From: an uncultured Pseudomonadota bacterium
GTDB taxonomy: Bacteria > Myxococcota_A > UBA796 > GCA-2862545
Direction of reading: 5' to 3'
Length of the DNA: 64,000 bases
NCBI GenBank assembly: GCA_913061235.1
Contig: CAJXTB010000002.1
Location: 248,001-312,000, forward strand
The position numbers and the translations under genes were made by a program. Below the pieces are notes generated by a model. The model saw only the letters and a list, made by a program, of their open reading frames with translations. It was not told the origin of the DNA and did no database searches. How positions within the stretch are numbered: the first letter of the stretch is position 1; every line of letters begins with the position of its first letter. Shown here piece after piece: positions 43,581 through 51,480 of this stretch.

Positions 43581-44429
43581 CTAGCCCCCCACAATCGCGG
43601 CGCCGCCTGTACAGATGGACAAGCACAGGATGGCACCCAGAATGACCGCGATGATGGCCAAGGCCACACCCAGCATCTTCCACATACTCTTGGGGGCGTC
43701 GCCAATGAACTCCCCGGTCTGGCCGTTGACTAGGAATCGGTACACCTTGTCGCCGTAGCGGTAGGCGCCAATCCACACCGGCACTAGTACTGGCTTGCCG
43801 TCTACTTGCTCAATGGTTGAGTGGGCGTTGAGCTTGGTGGCGCTCAGTTCCGACTGGATGTCGGCCCGGTGCCGTCGCTCCATTTCTGCAAGTGCTGCTT
43901 TGCGGGCCACACTCCGGGTCATGTCGCTGATCTCGTACGGGTCGCTGTCGTTGGGCTCGAAGGGCTTGAGCGTCGACTCGTCGTACCGACCCAGGCGGGC
44001 CATCTCGCTGATGGTGAGTGTCTCGGAGCTAGGCACCAATACTTGGTCGAAGTAGCCGGTGTCCGAACCTGCCACCGGACGCTTTCCGCTCTGCGTGTTC
44101 GCCTTGACCAAAGCCGCCCAGTGCGTCTCAATGTCACCGGACCACGCCCAAGCCGGAAGCAGCAGCTTGCGCAGCTCTAGCGAGGCGTCTTTCAGGTCGT
44201 TTGGGTACCAGAAGCTGGAGTTCGCAAACTCGCGAAATGCGTTGTCCGCTCGCGGCTTGATGACGTCGAAGGGAATGAACCCTTCAGGGTCTTCGATGGT
44301 CTCGTCTTTGGTGTACACGGCGAGGTCGGATGCCGGCGCGCCACAAAAGAGGCACTCGGGAAGTTCCTTGCCGGGTGTGGCTGCAATGGCACCACCACAC
44401 TGCTTGCACTGGACGGCTTCACCACTCAT
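43581..44429 (-). CDS. Zinc-ribbon, tail-anchored protein (copy 2)
   Basis: The 282-residue protein has an N-terminal zinc ribbon (CKQCGG at 8-13, ECLFCGAP) and a C-terminal membrane helix (ALAIIAVILGAILCLSI). The middle carries a family segment (VPVWIGAYRYGDKVYRFLVN, then GQTGE) shared with the next protein. The helix and the C-terminal position suggest a tail-anchored membrane protein. It overlaps the paralogue by four bases (ATGA). Function unknown; likely a family of uncharacterised zinc-ribbon membrane proteins. Confidence 0.75.
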   Translation of the reverse strand: MSGEAVQCKQCGGAIAATPGKELPECLFCGAPASDLAVYTKDETIEDPEGFIPFDVIKPRADNAFREFANSSFWYPNDLKDASLELRKLLLPAWAWSGDIETHWAALVKANTQSGKRPVAGSDTGYFDQVLVPSSETLTISEMARLGRYDESTLKPFEPNDSDPYEISDMTRSVARKAALAEMERRHRADIQSELSATKLNAHSTIEQVDGKPVLVPVWIGAYRYGDKVYRFLVNGQTGEFIGDAPKSMWKMLGVALAIIAVILGAILCLSICTGGAAIVGG

Positions 44430-45349
44430 AGCGAACCTCCAACGATGCCCAGACAGGCCGTTCCACCCAACAACATGGAGAGCACTAAGCCTATGATGAC
44501 GACAATCGCGACGACCATGACCATCACCTTGAATCCGCTGCGTGGCACCTTGCCCACCACTTCGCCGGTCTGGCCGTTGACCAGTAAGCGTATGGTTCCT
44601 TTCGGCCCTTGAACCGCGGCAATCCAGACAGGCAGGAGCACCAGGCGCACCGCCTCTACGTCGACCGATGTTGACGACTGGAGGGACTGGTACTTGTCTC
44701 CCGGCAGCAGGTTGTTGGCAATCGCACGCTTCTCGAGGGCGGCCAGTTCATTACTGGCGACATCGTGTGCCTGCTGGTGAGCAATGGTGGGGTGCTCCGC
44801 AATCAGTCCCGCCGTCAGCTCCGGGGCAAATGGCTTGGCTCGGCCCAAGTCGAAGGGCTCAAGCTCGTTCGCTTCCGCCTCGGGGAGTCCCTTGGACGCA
44901 CTCACCAAGTGGTCCTTCCACTCGCGCTTGTGGGTGCCAGACAGCGGGAACCACTCGGTCTCGGTCACTTGTCGGGTCTTGGTGACAGCCTTGCCGTCCT
45001 CGTACGCCACGTACGTCTCGGTGCGTGTCCAGTTGACGCCAACCTGGGCGCTGTACTGGGACCGAGCCATGGCGTCGTAGGCGTAGAAGGGAACCAACAC
45101 GGCGTCAATTTCGTCGGGCTCGGCAGCCTTGCGAATGGACTTTGGCGCCATGCGTTGGGACTGTAGGAATCCCTTGAGCAGCGACACGGCGCGCTCTTTA
45201 GGGACGCTGAATGAGGCGACGGCATCGACGGGCTCTGAGGCGTGGTCGCTGTCCACCAGAGGCGAATCGCAGAACGCGCACTTCGTCGACAGGACGGTCG
45301 CATCAGCCTCTACAGAGGCCCCGCAGGTAGGGCATTGGCGAATCGCCAT
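44426..45349 (-). CDS. Zinc-ribbon, tail-anchored protein (copy 1)
   Basis: The 307-residue protein has a zinc ribbon (CPTCGASVEADATVL, KCAFCDSPL) and a C-terminal helix (VMVVAIVVIIGLVLSMLLGG). It shares with copy 2 the middle motif VLLPVWIAA and LLVNGQTGEVVGKVPRSG, so the two are paralogues, though the rest of the body is diverged. The first of three genes on the minus strand, ending with the methyltransferase. No function is known. Confidence 0.75.
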   Translation of the reverse strand: MAIRQCPTCGASVEADATVLSTKCAFCDSPLVDSDHASEPVDAVASFSVPKERAVSLLKGFLQSQRMAPKSIRKAAEPDEIDAVLVPFYAYDAMARSQYSAQVGVNWTRTETYVAYEDGKAVTKTRQVTETEWFPLSGTHKREWKDHLVSASKGLPEAEANELEPFDLGRAKPFAPELTAGLIAEHPTIAHQQAHDVASNELAALEKRAIANNLLPGDKYQSLQSSTSVDVEAVRLVLLPVWIAAVQGPKGTIRLLVNGQTGEVVGKVPRSGFKVMVMVVAIVVIIGLVLSMLLGGTACLGIVGGSL

Positions 45350-45361
45350 GGCATGTCTCCA

Positions 45362-46051
45362 CTAGGAAGTGCTGCGTAGCACACTTGCAACGTGTTGTGC
45401 TGCGCGCTGGAAGGACCATCCGGTGCTCTGACGGACAACATCTACGGCAGATGCGAGCCCGCGCGACGGGTCGTTCGCGATCTCGAGGAGGATGGCAGGT
45501 TCGGGAAGTCCATCGTGTGCAGTTGGTGCTGACGGCTTCGGTGTCGCACGCCGGGCCTGTTGAGGTTCGGCTGGCTGCTGGCGTTGCGGCTTGGGCTGCG
45601 GGCGGGCACGCTTGGGTTGTGCTCGTGATCTTGGCCGCGCAGCTTGTTTTGGCTGGCTCTTGGCGGCTGGGACAACAGCCTGGCGTTGCGCATTGGCAAG
45701 CGGCGTACTCTGTGGGCTCTGTGAACGGGGCGGTCTGTCGACCAGCTGCTTAGCGATGGCTGCAGACGCAGGGAAGGGATTGTCCTCCCACAGCTCTGAA
45801 GGCCAGGGTGGCATCACGAGCGGCGTGCGCCGGTCAGGAACTTCAGAAGGCCATTTCTGACCACTGTCTGGCATCTCGAGGGGCCTGAATGCGGGGCCCA
45901 TTGCTAACAGCGCAGCTTGGTCTCGAACCGATGCTGGGCGTCGACGACGGGGCAGGCGTGCGCTGCCGACCTTGTCGATGATGGGAAGGGCTACGGCCAT
46001 TCCTGCGAAGAAGAACGTGGTCATGAGCAGAGCAGTTACGAACGAGGGCAC
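45362..46051 (-). CDS. Proline-rich single-pass membrane protein
   Basis: The GTG at 46051 has GGAGG five bases upstream; an earlier GTG at 46069 is less likely. The 229-residue product has one membrane helix (about 2-24, PSFVTALLMTTFFFAGMAVA) and then a proline, arginine and glutamine-rich disordered region with AQPKRARPQPKPQRQQPAE. It ends with a short helical domain (AIAKQLV... VDVVRQSTGWSFQRAAQHVA). No known family. It lies upstream of the zinc-ribbon genes. Confidence 0.6.
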   Translation of the reverse strand: MPSFVTALLMTTFFFAGMAVALPIIDKVGSARLPRRRRPASVRDQAALLAMGPAFRPLEMPDSGQKWPSEVPDRRTPLVMPPWPSELWEDNPFPASAAIAKQLVDRPPRSQSPQSTPLANAQRQAVVPAAKSQPKQAARPRSRAQPKRARPQPKPQRQQPAEPQQARRATPKPSAPTAHDGLPEPAILLEIANDPSRGLASAVDVVRQSTGWSFQRAAQHVASVLRSTS

Positions 46052-46130
46052 AGTCGCCTCCTGGAACACCGTACACCGCTAGCTACGCAACGCCGAGCCA
46101 GTGTGTTTCAATGCCGCTCCTTAAGGGGCC

Positions 46131-47741
46131 ATGATGCATCGTTTCGCCATCGTACTCGCTTTGTTCGTGCCCGGTATCGCCATGGCGCAGGACGGAGATG
46201 TCAACTCCGGCGCATGGTCGTTACTGGCTCCGTTCGTCGCCATTGGTGCGGCCGTTATCTCCAGACGGGTTGTCCCATCGCTGGCGCTGGGCGTTGTTGT
46301 CGCGGCTCTTGTCGCGGCTGCCGGGGCTCCTCTGGTGGCTCTGCAATCGGTCGGTGCACTACTCGTTGGGGCCGCAACGGACCTCGGGCATCTCCAAGTG
46401 GCGCTGTTTACGCTCACCGTTGCAGCGACTGTGGGACTGCTCACAGCTTCCGAAGCTATGCGCGCCATGGTCGAGCGCATTGAAGGGCTTGCGCGCAACC
46501 GTCGAGGCGCCATGGTGGTCAGCTGGCTCGCTGGGGGTGTCATCTTCTTTGACGACTACGCCAACTGCTTGGTCGTTGGCAACACCATGCAGTCCGTCGT
46601 CGACCGGTTCAAAGTGTCCAGAGCAAAACTGGCGTACATTGTTGATGCGACCGCAGCACCAGTGGCATCACTGGCTGTTGTGTCCACATGGGTGGCGTTT
46701 CAGGTGGATGAGATCGGCAAGGGTCTCGCGTCACAAGACCTGGACTCCGGCGGCGCTTTCGCCATCTTCCTGGCCTCTGTGCCGTACAGCTTTTACTGCT
46801 GGTTTACCCTGGTTTTTGTGGGTGCGATTGCCATCACCGGGCGAGATTTCGGGCCGATGTTCAGAGCAGAGCAGGCAGCCATGCGGACCGAACACACGGT
46901 GGACGACAGCAAATCCTCAGTTCCGGCATGGATTGCGCCCATCACCATCGTGGTGCTGGTCGCAACTACGTTTGTGGTGATGTTGACGACAGGCCTCAAC
47001 GGTCTTGGCGACGACGCTGCAGGCGCTCGGTTGTTCGAGATCATCGGCGCGGCAGACGCGTACATCGCAATGGTCGCTGGCGGCCTCGTTGCCTTGGTCG
47101 TGGCGGTTTTCTTGGTGGTCCTCACCCGAGTGGTGACGCTGCAGGCCATCCCGGCATCCATGTGGGTAGGGGTCAAGCCGGTCCTGCATGCACTCGTCAT
47201 CTTGTTGCTTGCCTGGACTCTCTCGGCAGGAATCGCAGCGACGGGTACCGGTGGGTACCTAGAGACGCTCGTGACTGGAAACCTCGCCACTCACTGGCTT
47301 CCCGCTGTGTCCTTCCTCGTTGCAGCCATCACCGCTTTCGCGACAGGGTCGTCGTTCTCGGCCATGGGCATCTTGGTCCCGGTAGTCGTCAGCATTGCGA
47401 TTGCGGTGACGGGTGACGCGATGTCTGGCGTGGCCTTAGCGTGCACCGCTTCCATCCTGTCCGGTGCTTGTTTGGGGGACCATGCGTCGCCCATCTCCGA
47501 CACCACTGTCTTGTCGTCGATTGGTTCGGGCGTCGACCTCGTCACTCACGTCCGCACGCAGCTTCCGTACGTGCTGTGCGTTGGAGCCGTGAGCGTCTTC
47601 GTCGGCTACATCCCGGCCGGTTTCGGGGTCTCACCGCTGCTGCTATTGCCGCTAGGAGGGGTCATCTGTGTCGGCATTGTGATGGGCGTCGGACGCGTGC
47701 CGACTGCCGCACCCGCCGAACTACTTGCCAGCAGCAGCTAG
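46131..47741 (+). CDS. NhaC-family Na+/H+ antiporter-like protein
   Basis: The 536-residue protein has about 12 membrane helices. Landmarks include GGVIFFDDYANCLVVGNTMQ, DATAAPVASLAVVSTWVAFQ, ATGSSFSAMGILVPVVV and LGDHASPISDTTVLSS, as in the NhaC/ArsB-like ion-transporter superfamily. The first helix has signal-like residues (MMHRFAIVLALFVPGIAMAQ), so the N-terminus may be cleaved or outside. The family exchanges Na+ or other cations for protons, or imports dicarboxylates. Its 3' end overlaps fabZ by 21 bases in convergent orientation. Confidence 0.85.
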   Translation: MMHRFAIVLALFVPGIAMAQDGDVNSGAWSLLAPFVAIGAAVISRRVVPSLALGVVVAALVAAAGAPLVALQSVGALLVGAATDLGHLQVALFTLTVAATVGLLTASEAMRAMVERIEGLARNRRGAMVVSWLAGGVIFFDDYANCLVVGNTMQSVVDRFKVSRAKLAYIVDATAAPVASLAVVSTWVAFQVDEIGKGLASQDLDSGGAFAIFLASVPYSFYCWFTLVFVGAIAITGRDFGPMFRAEQAAMRTEHTVDDSKSSVPAWIAPITIVVLVATTFVVMLTTGLNGLGDDAAGARLFEIIGAADAYIAMVAGGLVALVVAVFLVVLTRVVTLQAIPASMWVGVKPVLHALVILLLAWTLSAGIAATGTGGYLETLVTGNLATHWLPAVSFLVAAITAFATGSSFSAMGILVPVVVSIAIAVTGDAMSGVALACTASILSGACLGDHASPISDTTVLSSIGSGVDLVTHVRTQLPYVLCVGAVSVFVGYIPAGFGVSPLLLLPLGGVICVGIVMGVGRVPTAAPAELLASSS

Positions 47742-48146
47742 AATTGAGCCTGTGGCCACTCGTGCGCCATCGACCTTCGCTGTACCGGTGAAGGTCAGCA
47801 TGCGACGGGAATCGGTCAGCGTGACCTCAAGCTGCAGAACATCTCCTGGCTTGACCATCTTGCGAAATCGCATCTTGTCGGTGCCGAGCAGGTAGACCGG
47901 TTTGCCAGCCGCCTCTGTGTTGGCGGACAGCGCGATGACTGCAGCGAGCTGGGCCATGGCCTCAGTGATCAACACGCCGGGCATGACGGGATGGCCAGGG
48001 AAGTGCCCCTTGCACATTTCGTCAGTGACGTCTTTTTCCCCAATGGCGCGTTCACCGGGGACCAGCTCCGTCACTCGGTCGAGCATCAGGAACGGGTCGC
48101 GGTGAGGGAGCAGGGCTTCGATACCGGCCCGGTCAAGCGTGCTCAT
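47721..48146 (-). CDS. fabZ: FabZ-like beta-hydroxyacyl-ACP dehydratase
   Basis: The 141-residue product has the hot-dog fold with H48 (CKGHFPGHPVMPG) and E62 (GVLITEAMAQLA) as the catalytic pair, 14 residues apart as in FabZ. It dehydrates 3-hydroxyacyl-ACP in fatty-acid elongation. It follows skp by four bases, as in the bamA-skp-lpxD-fabZ group, though lpxD and lpxA are not here. The 3' end overlaps the convergent antiporter. Confidence 0.9.
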   Translation of the reverse strand: MSTLDRAGIEALLPHRDPFLMLDRVTELVPGERAIGEKDVTDEMCKGHFPGHPVMPGVLITEAMAQLAAVIALSANTEAAGKPVYLLGTDKMRFRKMVKPGDVLQLEVTLTDSRRMLTFTGTAKVDGARVATGSILAAAGK

Positions 48147-48150
48147 GGCG

Positions 48151-48657
48151 CTACTGTGCGTTGTAGCGGGTGATGAGCTCGTCCGTCATGTCGGTGGCTC
48201 CTGCGCCAACGTAGACGACAGCCGCACGGTCTAGGACGACGTCGTACGAGTGCTCTGCAGCGATGGTCTCGGTGAGGCGACGCATCTTCTCATCGAGGTC
48301 CTGAAGCAGCGTCATGTAGGTCGACTGCATCTCGGTCTCGAAGGTCTGAGCGGTCTGCTGGAGCTCAGCCTGCTTGGTCATCAGGGTGCGTTCTTCTTCG
48401 GCACGGGCGGCGTCTGACAGAACGATGCCGCGGGCTTCGTAGTCTTCGTAGGCCGTCTGGAAAGTGGCCTGCATACGCTGAAGCTCGTCACGACGGGTGG
48501 CGAACATGGTGTCCAGACGAGTCTGTGCCTCACGGCCTTCGTCTGTCTCGTTGACGGCTCGTTCAAAGTCGACGACAGCCACGCCCTGGGCGAAGGCGGA
48601 GACTGGCGCTGAGAGAGCAGCGGTTGAAAGGGCAGCAAGTAAGAGGAGGTGACGCAT
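48151..48657 (-). CDS. skp: Skp/OmpH periplasmic chaperone
   Basis: The ATG at 48657 has AGGAG seven bases upstream and starts a signal peptide (MRHLLLLAALSTAALSA...). The 168-residue product is largely a coiled coil (VVDFERAVNETDEGREAQ, and later MTKQAELQQTAQTFETEM) with a C-terminal beta part (YDVVLDRAAVVYVGAG). The Skp family holds unfolded outer-membrane proteins in the periplasm. It precedes fabZ in one operon. Confidence 0.88.
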   Translation of the reverse strand: MRHLLLLAALSTAALSAPVSAFAQGVAVVDFERAVNETDEGREAQTRLDTMFATRRDELQRMQATFQTAYEDYEARGIVLSDAARAEEERTLMTKQAELQQTAQTFETEMQSTYMTLLQDLDEKMRRLTETIAAEHSYDVVLDRAAVVYVGAGATDMTDELITRYNAQ

Positions 48658-48810
48658 GGATGAGCTCCTGGGGGTCCGGTACGGAAGGCTGGCCGCATAT
48701 CGCTCAGCCCGTGACGTCGCCACAACGGTTGGTTGGGGTCAGACATTCCAATTGGACTGCAATCCGACGTTGTTAACGTCTGACGCGCACCACCCCCGCG
48801 TGAGGTGTGC

Positions 48811-49443
48811 CTACCCTGCGTGCTTGCGCATCTTGCGGACGACTTCCCAGGCGCACCACTCCGCGACCTTGTCGAAGGCAGTCTGAATCTGTGCGTCGCT
48901 CATTTCTTCTAGCTGACGTACATTATTGACAGTTCCGAATGCGACCGAGACATCTCTTGGAGCCCCAGCAGCGTTTGAGCAACTGACCCGGGCCTTGTAC
49001 ACCTGCCTGCCATCCGCTCGGTACGCGCGGACCCGAATGCGGTACTCGAAGATACCCTGGGCGCCAATGTACGGAACTTCCATTCCGTAGCTCAACACCT
49101 CCATTTGAAGGGTTGCATCTGCCGTAGGCTGTGACGTGTAGGCAAACGGAGGTCCTGAGCCGAGTGCGTCTCCGAAGCTGGTCGTGAGTGCGGTGGTCAC
49201 GCCTTCGGGACGTAGGCCGTCGCGAATGCGCCGCTCAGCACGGTTCTCTTGCACGCCCTGATAGGTGTTCACGGCCATGGAAATCAGGTCGTTTTGGTAC
49301 AGGTTGCCCAGGTTGACATGCGGTGCGGTCGTGGTGAACGCCTGGGCATTGAGCGTGTCGATTGTCGGTGCGTTGTGTCGGAAGGTTGCGTGGCATCCGC
49401 CAAACAGCGACATGCCTAGGCATAGCGTGAGTAGAGTCTTCAC
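48811..49443 (-). CDS. Hypothetical lipoprotein
   Basis: The GTG at 49443 has GGAGAG just upstream and gives a signal ending in LFGGC, a lipobox; a longer start lies beyond a basic lead. The 210-residue product has a soluble domain with strands such as TLQMEVLSYGMEVPYIG and EYRIRVRAYRADGR. No known family. Downstream lies a 153-base gap with a weak stem-loop and palindromic sequences before skp. Confidence 0.65.
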   Translation of the reverse strand: MKTLLTLCLGMSLFGGCHATFRHNAPTIDTLNAQAFTTTAPHVNLGNLYQNDLISMAVNTYQGVQENRAERRIRDGLRPEGVTTALTTSFGDALGSGPPFAYTSQPTADATLQMEVLSYGMEVPYIGAQGIFEYRIRVRAYRADGRQVYKARVSCSNAAGAPRDVSVAFGTVNNVRQLEEMSDAQIQTAFDKVAEWCAWEVVRKMRKHAG

Positions 49444-49456
49444 AAGCTCTCCAAAA

Positions 49457-50077
49457 TCAGTCAGACGGGCAGTGTAGCGCCCCATCAACGACCGAGCAGG
49501 CCACTGGCGCCGAGTTGTTGCACACGACAGCGCCGCCGACCGCTACACACATGCCGGTGGCCTCGGATGCACAGTTGACTTGGCCTCCGGAGGCGGTGCA
49601 GTGGTAGCCGCAGGCTGTTTGGCCGTAGGCAGAGAGGCACTCGGCTTCCGAGAGGCTGGGGACGCCCTGGCCAGGCACGCCCACCAATACAGGCACTATC
49701 GGAGGGTCAAAGCAGGTGATTTCGCCGTTTGCGACCGTACAGCTACCCGCAGGGGTGTTGGCACACTTCACTTGGCCGACCGCCGCAATGCAGCCGTAGC
49801 CGCACGCGATAGAGCCAGACGCTGTCATACACTCCGCTTTAGGGGGTGTCGTTCCAAGCGCGCTGCGCCAGCCCGGAGTAGGCTCGGGGCCGCAAATCAC
49901 CTGGCCATACGCCGCTTCGCAGTTCGCTCCTGGCCAATGACCGCAGTGAACTTGGCCGTAGCCGGCAGCACAACTCCAGCCGCACTCTGTCTGCCCGAAC
50001 GCGCTCATGCAGGACGAGTCATCCGCGGACGCGGGAGCTGCGACAAACAGGGTGAGGGCGGCGAGTAGGGTCTTCAC
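49457..50077 (-). CDS. Secreted protein with three Cys-rich repeats
   Basis: The 206-residue product starts at a GTG at 50077 with GGAGAC upstream; it overlaps the TGA of the upstream gene. A signal peptide ends near LFVAAPASA. The mature chain has three similar units of about 50 residues, each with the pattern C-x2-AxG-Q-x-xCG-xx-C-x-A-xx-GQV-x-C and then C-x-xx-G-x-xxC: CMSAFGQTECGWSCAAGYGQ, CMTASGSIACGYGCIAAVGQ and CLSAYGQTACGYHCTASGGQ. All six cysteines per unit are conserved. Probably a disulfide-rich envelope protein; function unknown. Confidence 0.75.
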   Translation of the reverse strand: MKTLLAALTLFVAAPASADDSSCMSAFGQTECGWSCAAGYGQVHCGHWPGANCEAAYGQVICGPEPTPGWRSALGTTPPKAECMTASGSIACGYGCIAAVGQVKCANTPAGSCTVANGEITCFDPPIVPVLVGVPGQGVPSLSEAECLSAYGQTACGYHCTASGGQVNCASEATGMCVAVGGAVVCNNSAPVACSVVDGALHCPSD

Positions 50078-50970
50078 GGAGTCTCCGAGGGTGGCAAGGT
50101 GCGACCATGACGGCAGACCGTCCGGATGACACAGGCCGAGCATACCGGGACATCGAGCACACCGTGGCATCCGCTGGAAATTCCGGTGTGCGCAAGTGCA
50201 AAATCATAGCGGACAGGGTCCGTTGGCGAATACTCGGCGAGGGCATCGGTGATGGCTTGGGCGGTTCGCCACGACCCGTCGGCACGGTCGACTAGGCCGA
50301 GCAGAGGCGCGATGCGTTGAACGTGTCGGTCGATTGGCATGACCAAGTCGGCTGGTCGTAGATGCGTCCACACTCCGAGGTCCACGCCGTCACCGGAGCG
50401 AATCATCCAGCGCAGGAACAAGTTGCCGCGCTTGCAGCCGGATCCTGTAGCGGGCGATGGCACAAAGTACTTCAACCCGCGCGGCAGCTCGGCGACGGTT
50501 TGTGCGTTGTGCCCGACCTCATCAGCAGTCGAAACTGCAGCGGCGAGAAGGATGTTGTGGGCTCGGCCAAGCGCCGCTTTCGCACTGTCGCCACCAAAGA
50601 CCGCAGCGAGGGTTCCGTGCTCATTGAGGGCGTAACGAAGGGCTGCCATGAACCACATAAGGTCCGTGTCGCGCGTCCAACGGTAGCCCATACCCGAGAG
50701 TAGAGGGCCATGGACTGCGGCGTCATAGTTACGTACGAACGCTTGAGGTCCGCCGTGGGCGTCCATGACGGCATGGATACGCTCGAGTACGCCAAGAAAC
50801 AGGTCCACTTTGCCGTACGCATAGGCTGCGGCGAGCAGAGCAGAGACTTCAATGTCTTCGACGCGCTTGTAGCGATGCGGCAACCGAATGGGGTCATTCT
50901 GGATGCGTGCGGAGACGTCTTGGGTGTGCAAGAGTGCGTCGAGGTGCGCTCGTAGTTGTTCGTCGGCCAT
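50074..50970 (-). CDS. TIGR02757-family (DUF2400) protein
   Basis: The 298-residue product has the family landmarks DPIRLPHRYKRVEDIEVSAL, the AYAYGKV segment, KRGNLFLRWMIRSGDGVDLG, VMPIDRHVQRIAPLLGL and DPVRYDFALAHTGI. It resembles HhH-GPD DNA glycosylase folds, and its end has closely spaced cysteines (PVCSACVIRTVC) that could bind a cluster or zinc. Function is not established. It starts at ATG 50970, back-to-back with the plus-strand gene, and its stop overlaps the following gene's GTG (GTGA). Confidence 0.85.
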   Translation of the reverse strand: MADEQLRAHLDALLHTQDVSARIQNDPIRLPHRYKRVEDIEVSALLAAAYAYGKVDLFLGVLERIHAVMDAHGGPQAFVRNYDAAVHGPLLSGMGYRWTRDTDLMWFMAALRYALNEHGTLAAVFGGDSAKAALGRAHNILLAAAVSTADEVGHNAQTVAELPRGLKYFVPSPATGSGCKRGNLFLRWMIRSGDGVDLGVWTHLRPADLVMPIDRHVQRIAPLLGLVDRADGSWRTAQAITDALAEYSPTDPVRYDFALAHTGISSGCHGVLDVPVCSACVIRTVCRHGRTLPPSETP

Positions 50971-51007
50971 GGCCGAGGTCGTATCGTGGCCAACGCAGGA
51001 GGCGGAG

Positions 51008-51394
51008 TTGAAGGTTGTCGAAACGCTAGACGGAACCACCTACGAGTTGACCGTTATGGACGCGTACAGCGGCGTCCCCAGCGCTCGTCGTCTGATTCTA
51101 CGACGCGACGGTGTGCATCTTCACCACACCAGCGGCCGCCTCGTGTGGTCGCATCCGTGGAGTAAAGTACGGGGGGCGAGACACGACGCCACCAATGTGT
51201 GGCTCGTGGGACCGAATGACGGCTTTGTGGTCTCGGTGGACGCAATGGGCCTAAGCGTGCAAGACAATCGAGCCATATGTGCTGAGTTGGCAAGGTTTCA
51301 GGAGCGCTATGGGCAGCTCGGTTCCGGCGGTGAGACGGAGGTTGACCCCCGTATTTTGTTTCTCCGCGACCAGGCTCGGGCTCGCAACAGCTGA
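51008..51394 (+). CDS. Small conserved-looking hypothetical protein
   Basis: The TTG at 51008 has AGGAGG five bases upstream and gives a 128-residue protein. An ATG at 50969 would overlap the divergent ATG of the TIGR02757 gene on the same six bases (CCATGG) and lacks a good ribosome site. The chain is beta-rich with a conspicuous LILRRDGVHLHHTSGRLVWS and VWLVGPNDGFVVSVD. No family was recognised. It may be a short PH-like domain protein, a guess from the strand pattern. Confidence 0.6.
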   Translation: MKVVETLDGTTYELTVMDAYSGVPSARRLILRRDGVHLHHTSGRLVWSHPWSKVRGARHDATNVWLVGPNDGFVVSVDAMGLSVQDNRAICAELARFQERYGQLGSGGETEVDPRILFLRDQARARNS

Positions 51395-51480
51395 TGGACT
51401 GCGACGCTGACGGGGGATGACACATGCACACCACCGGTGTTGGGGGTGCGCGGGATAGGCCGCTTTCCGGAGGTTCCAGT

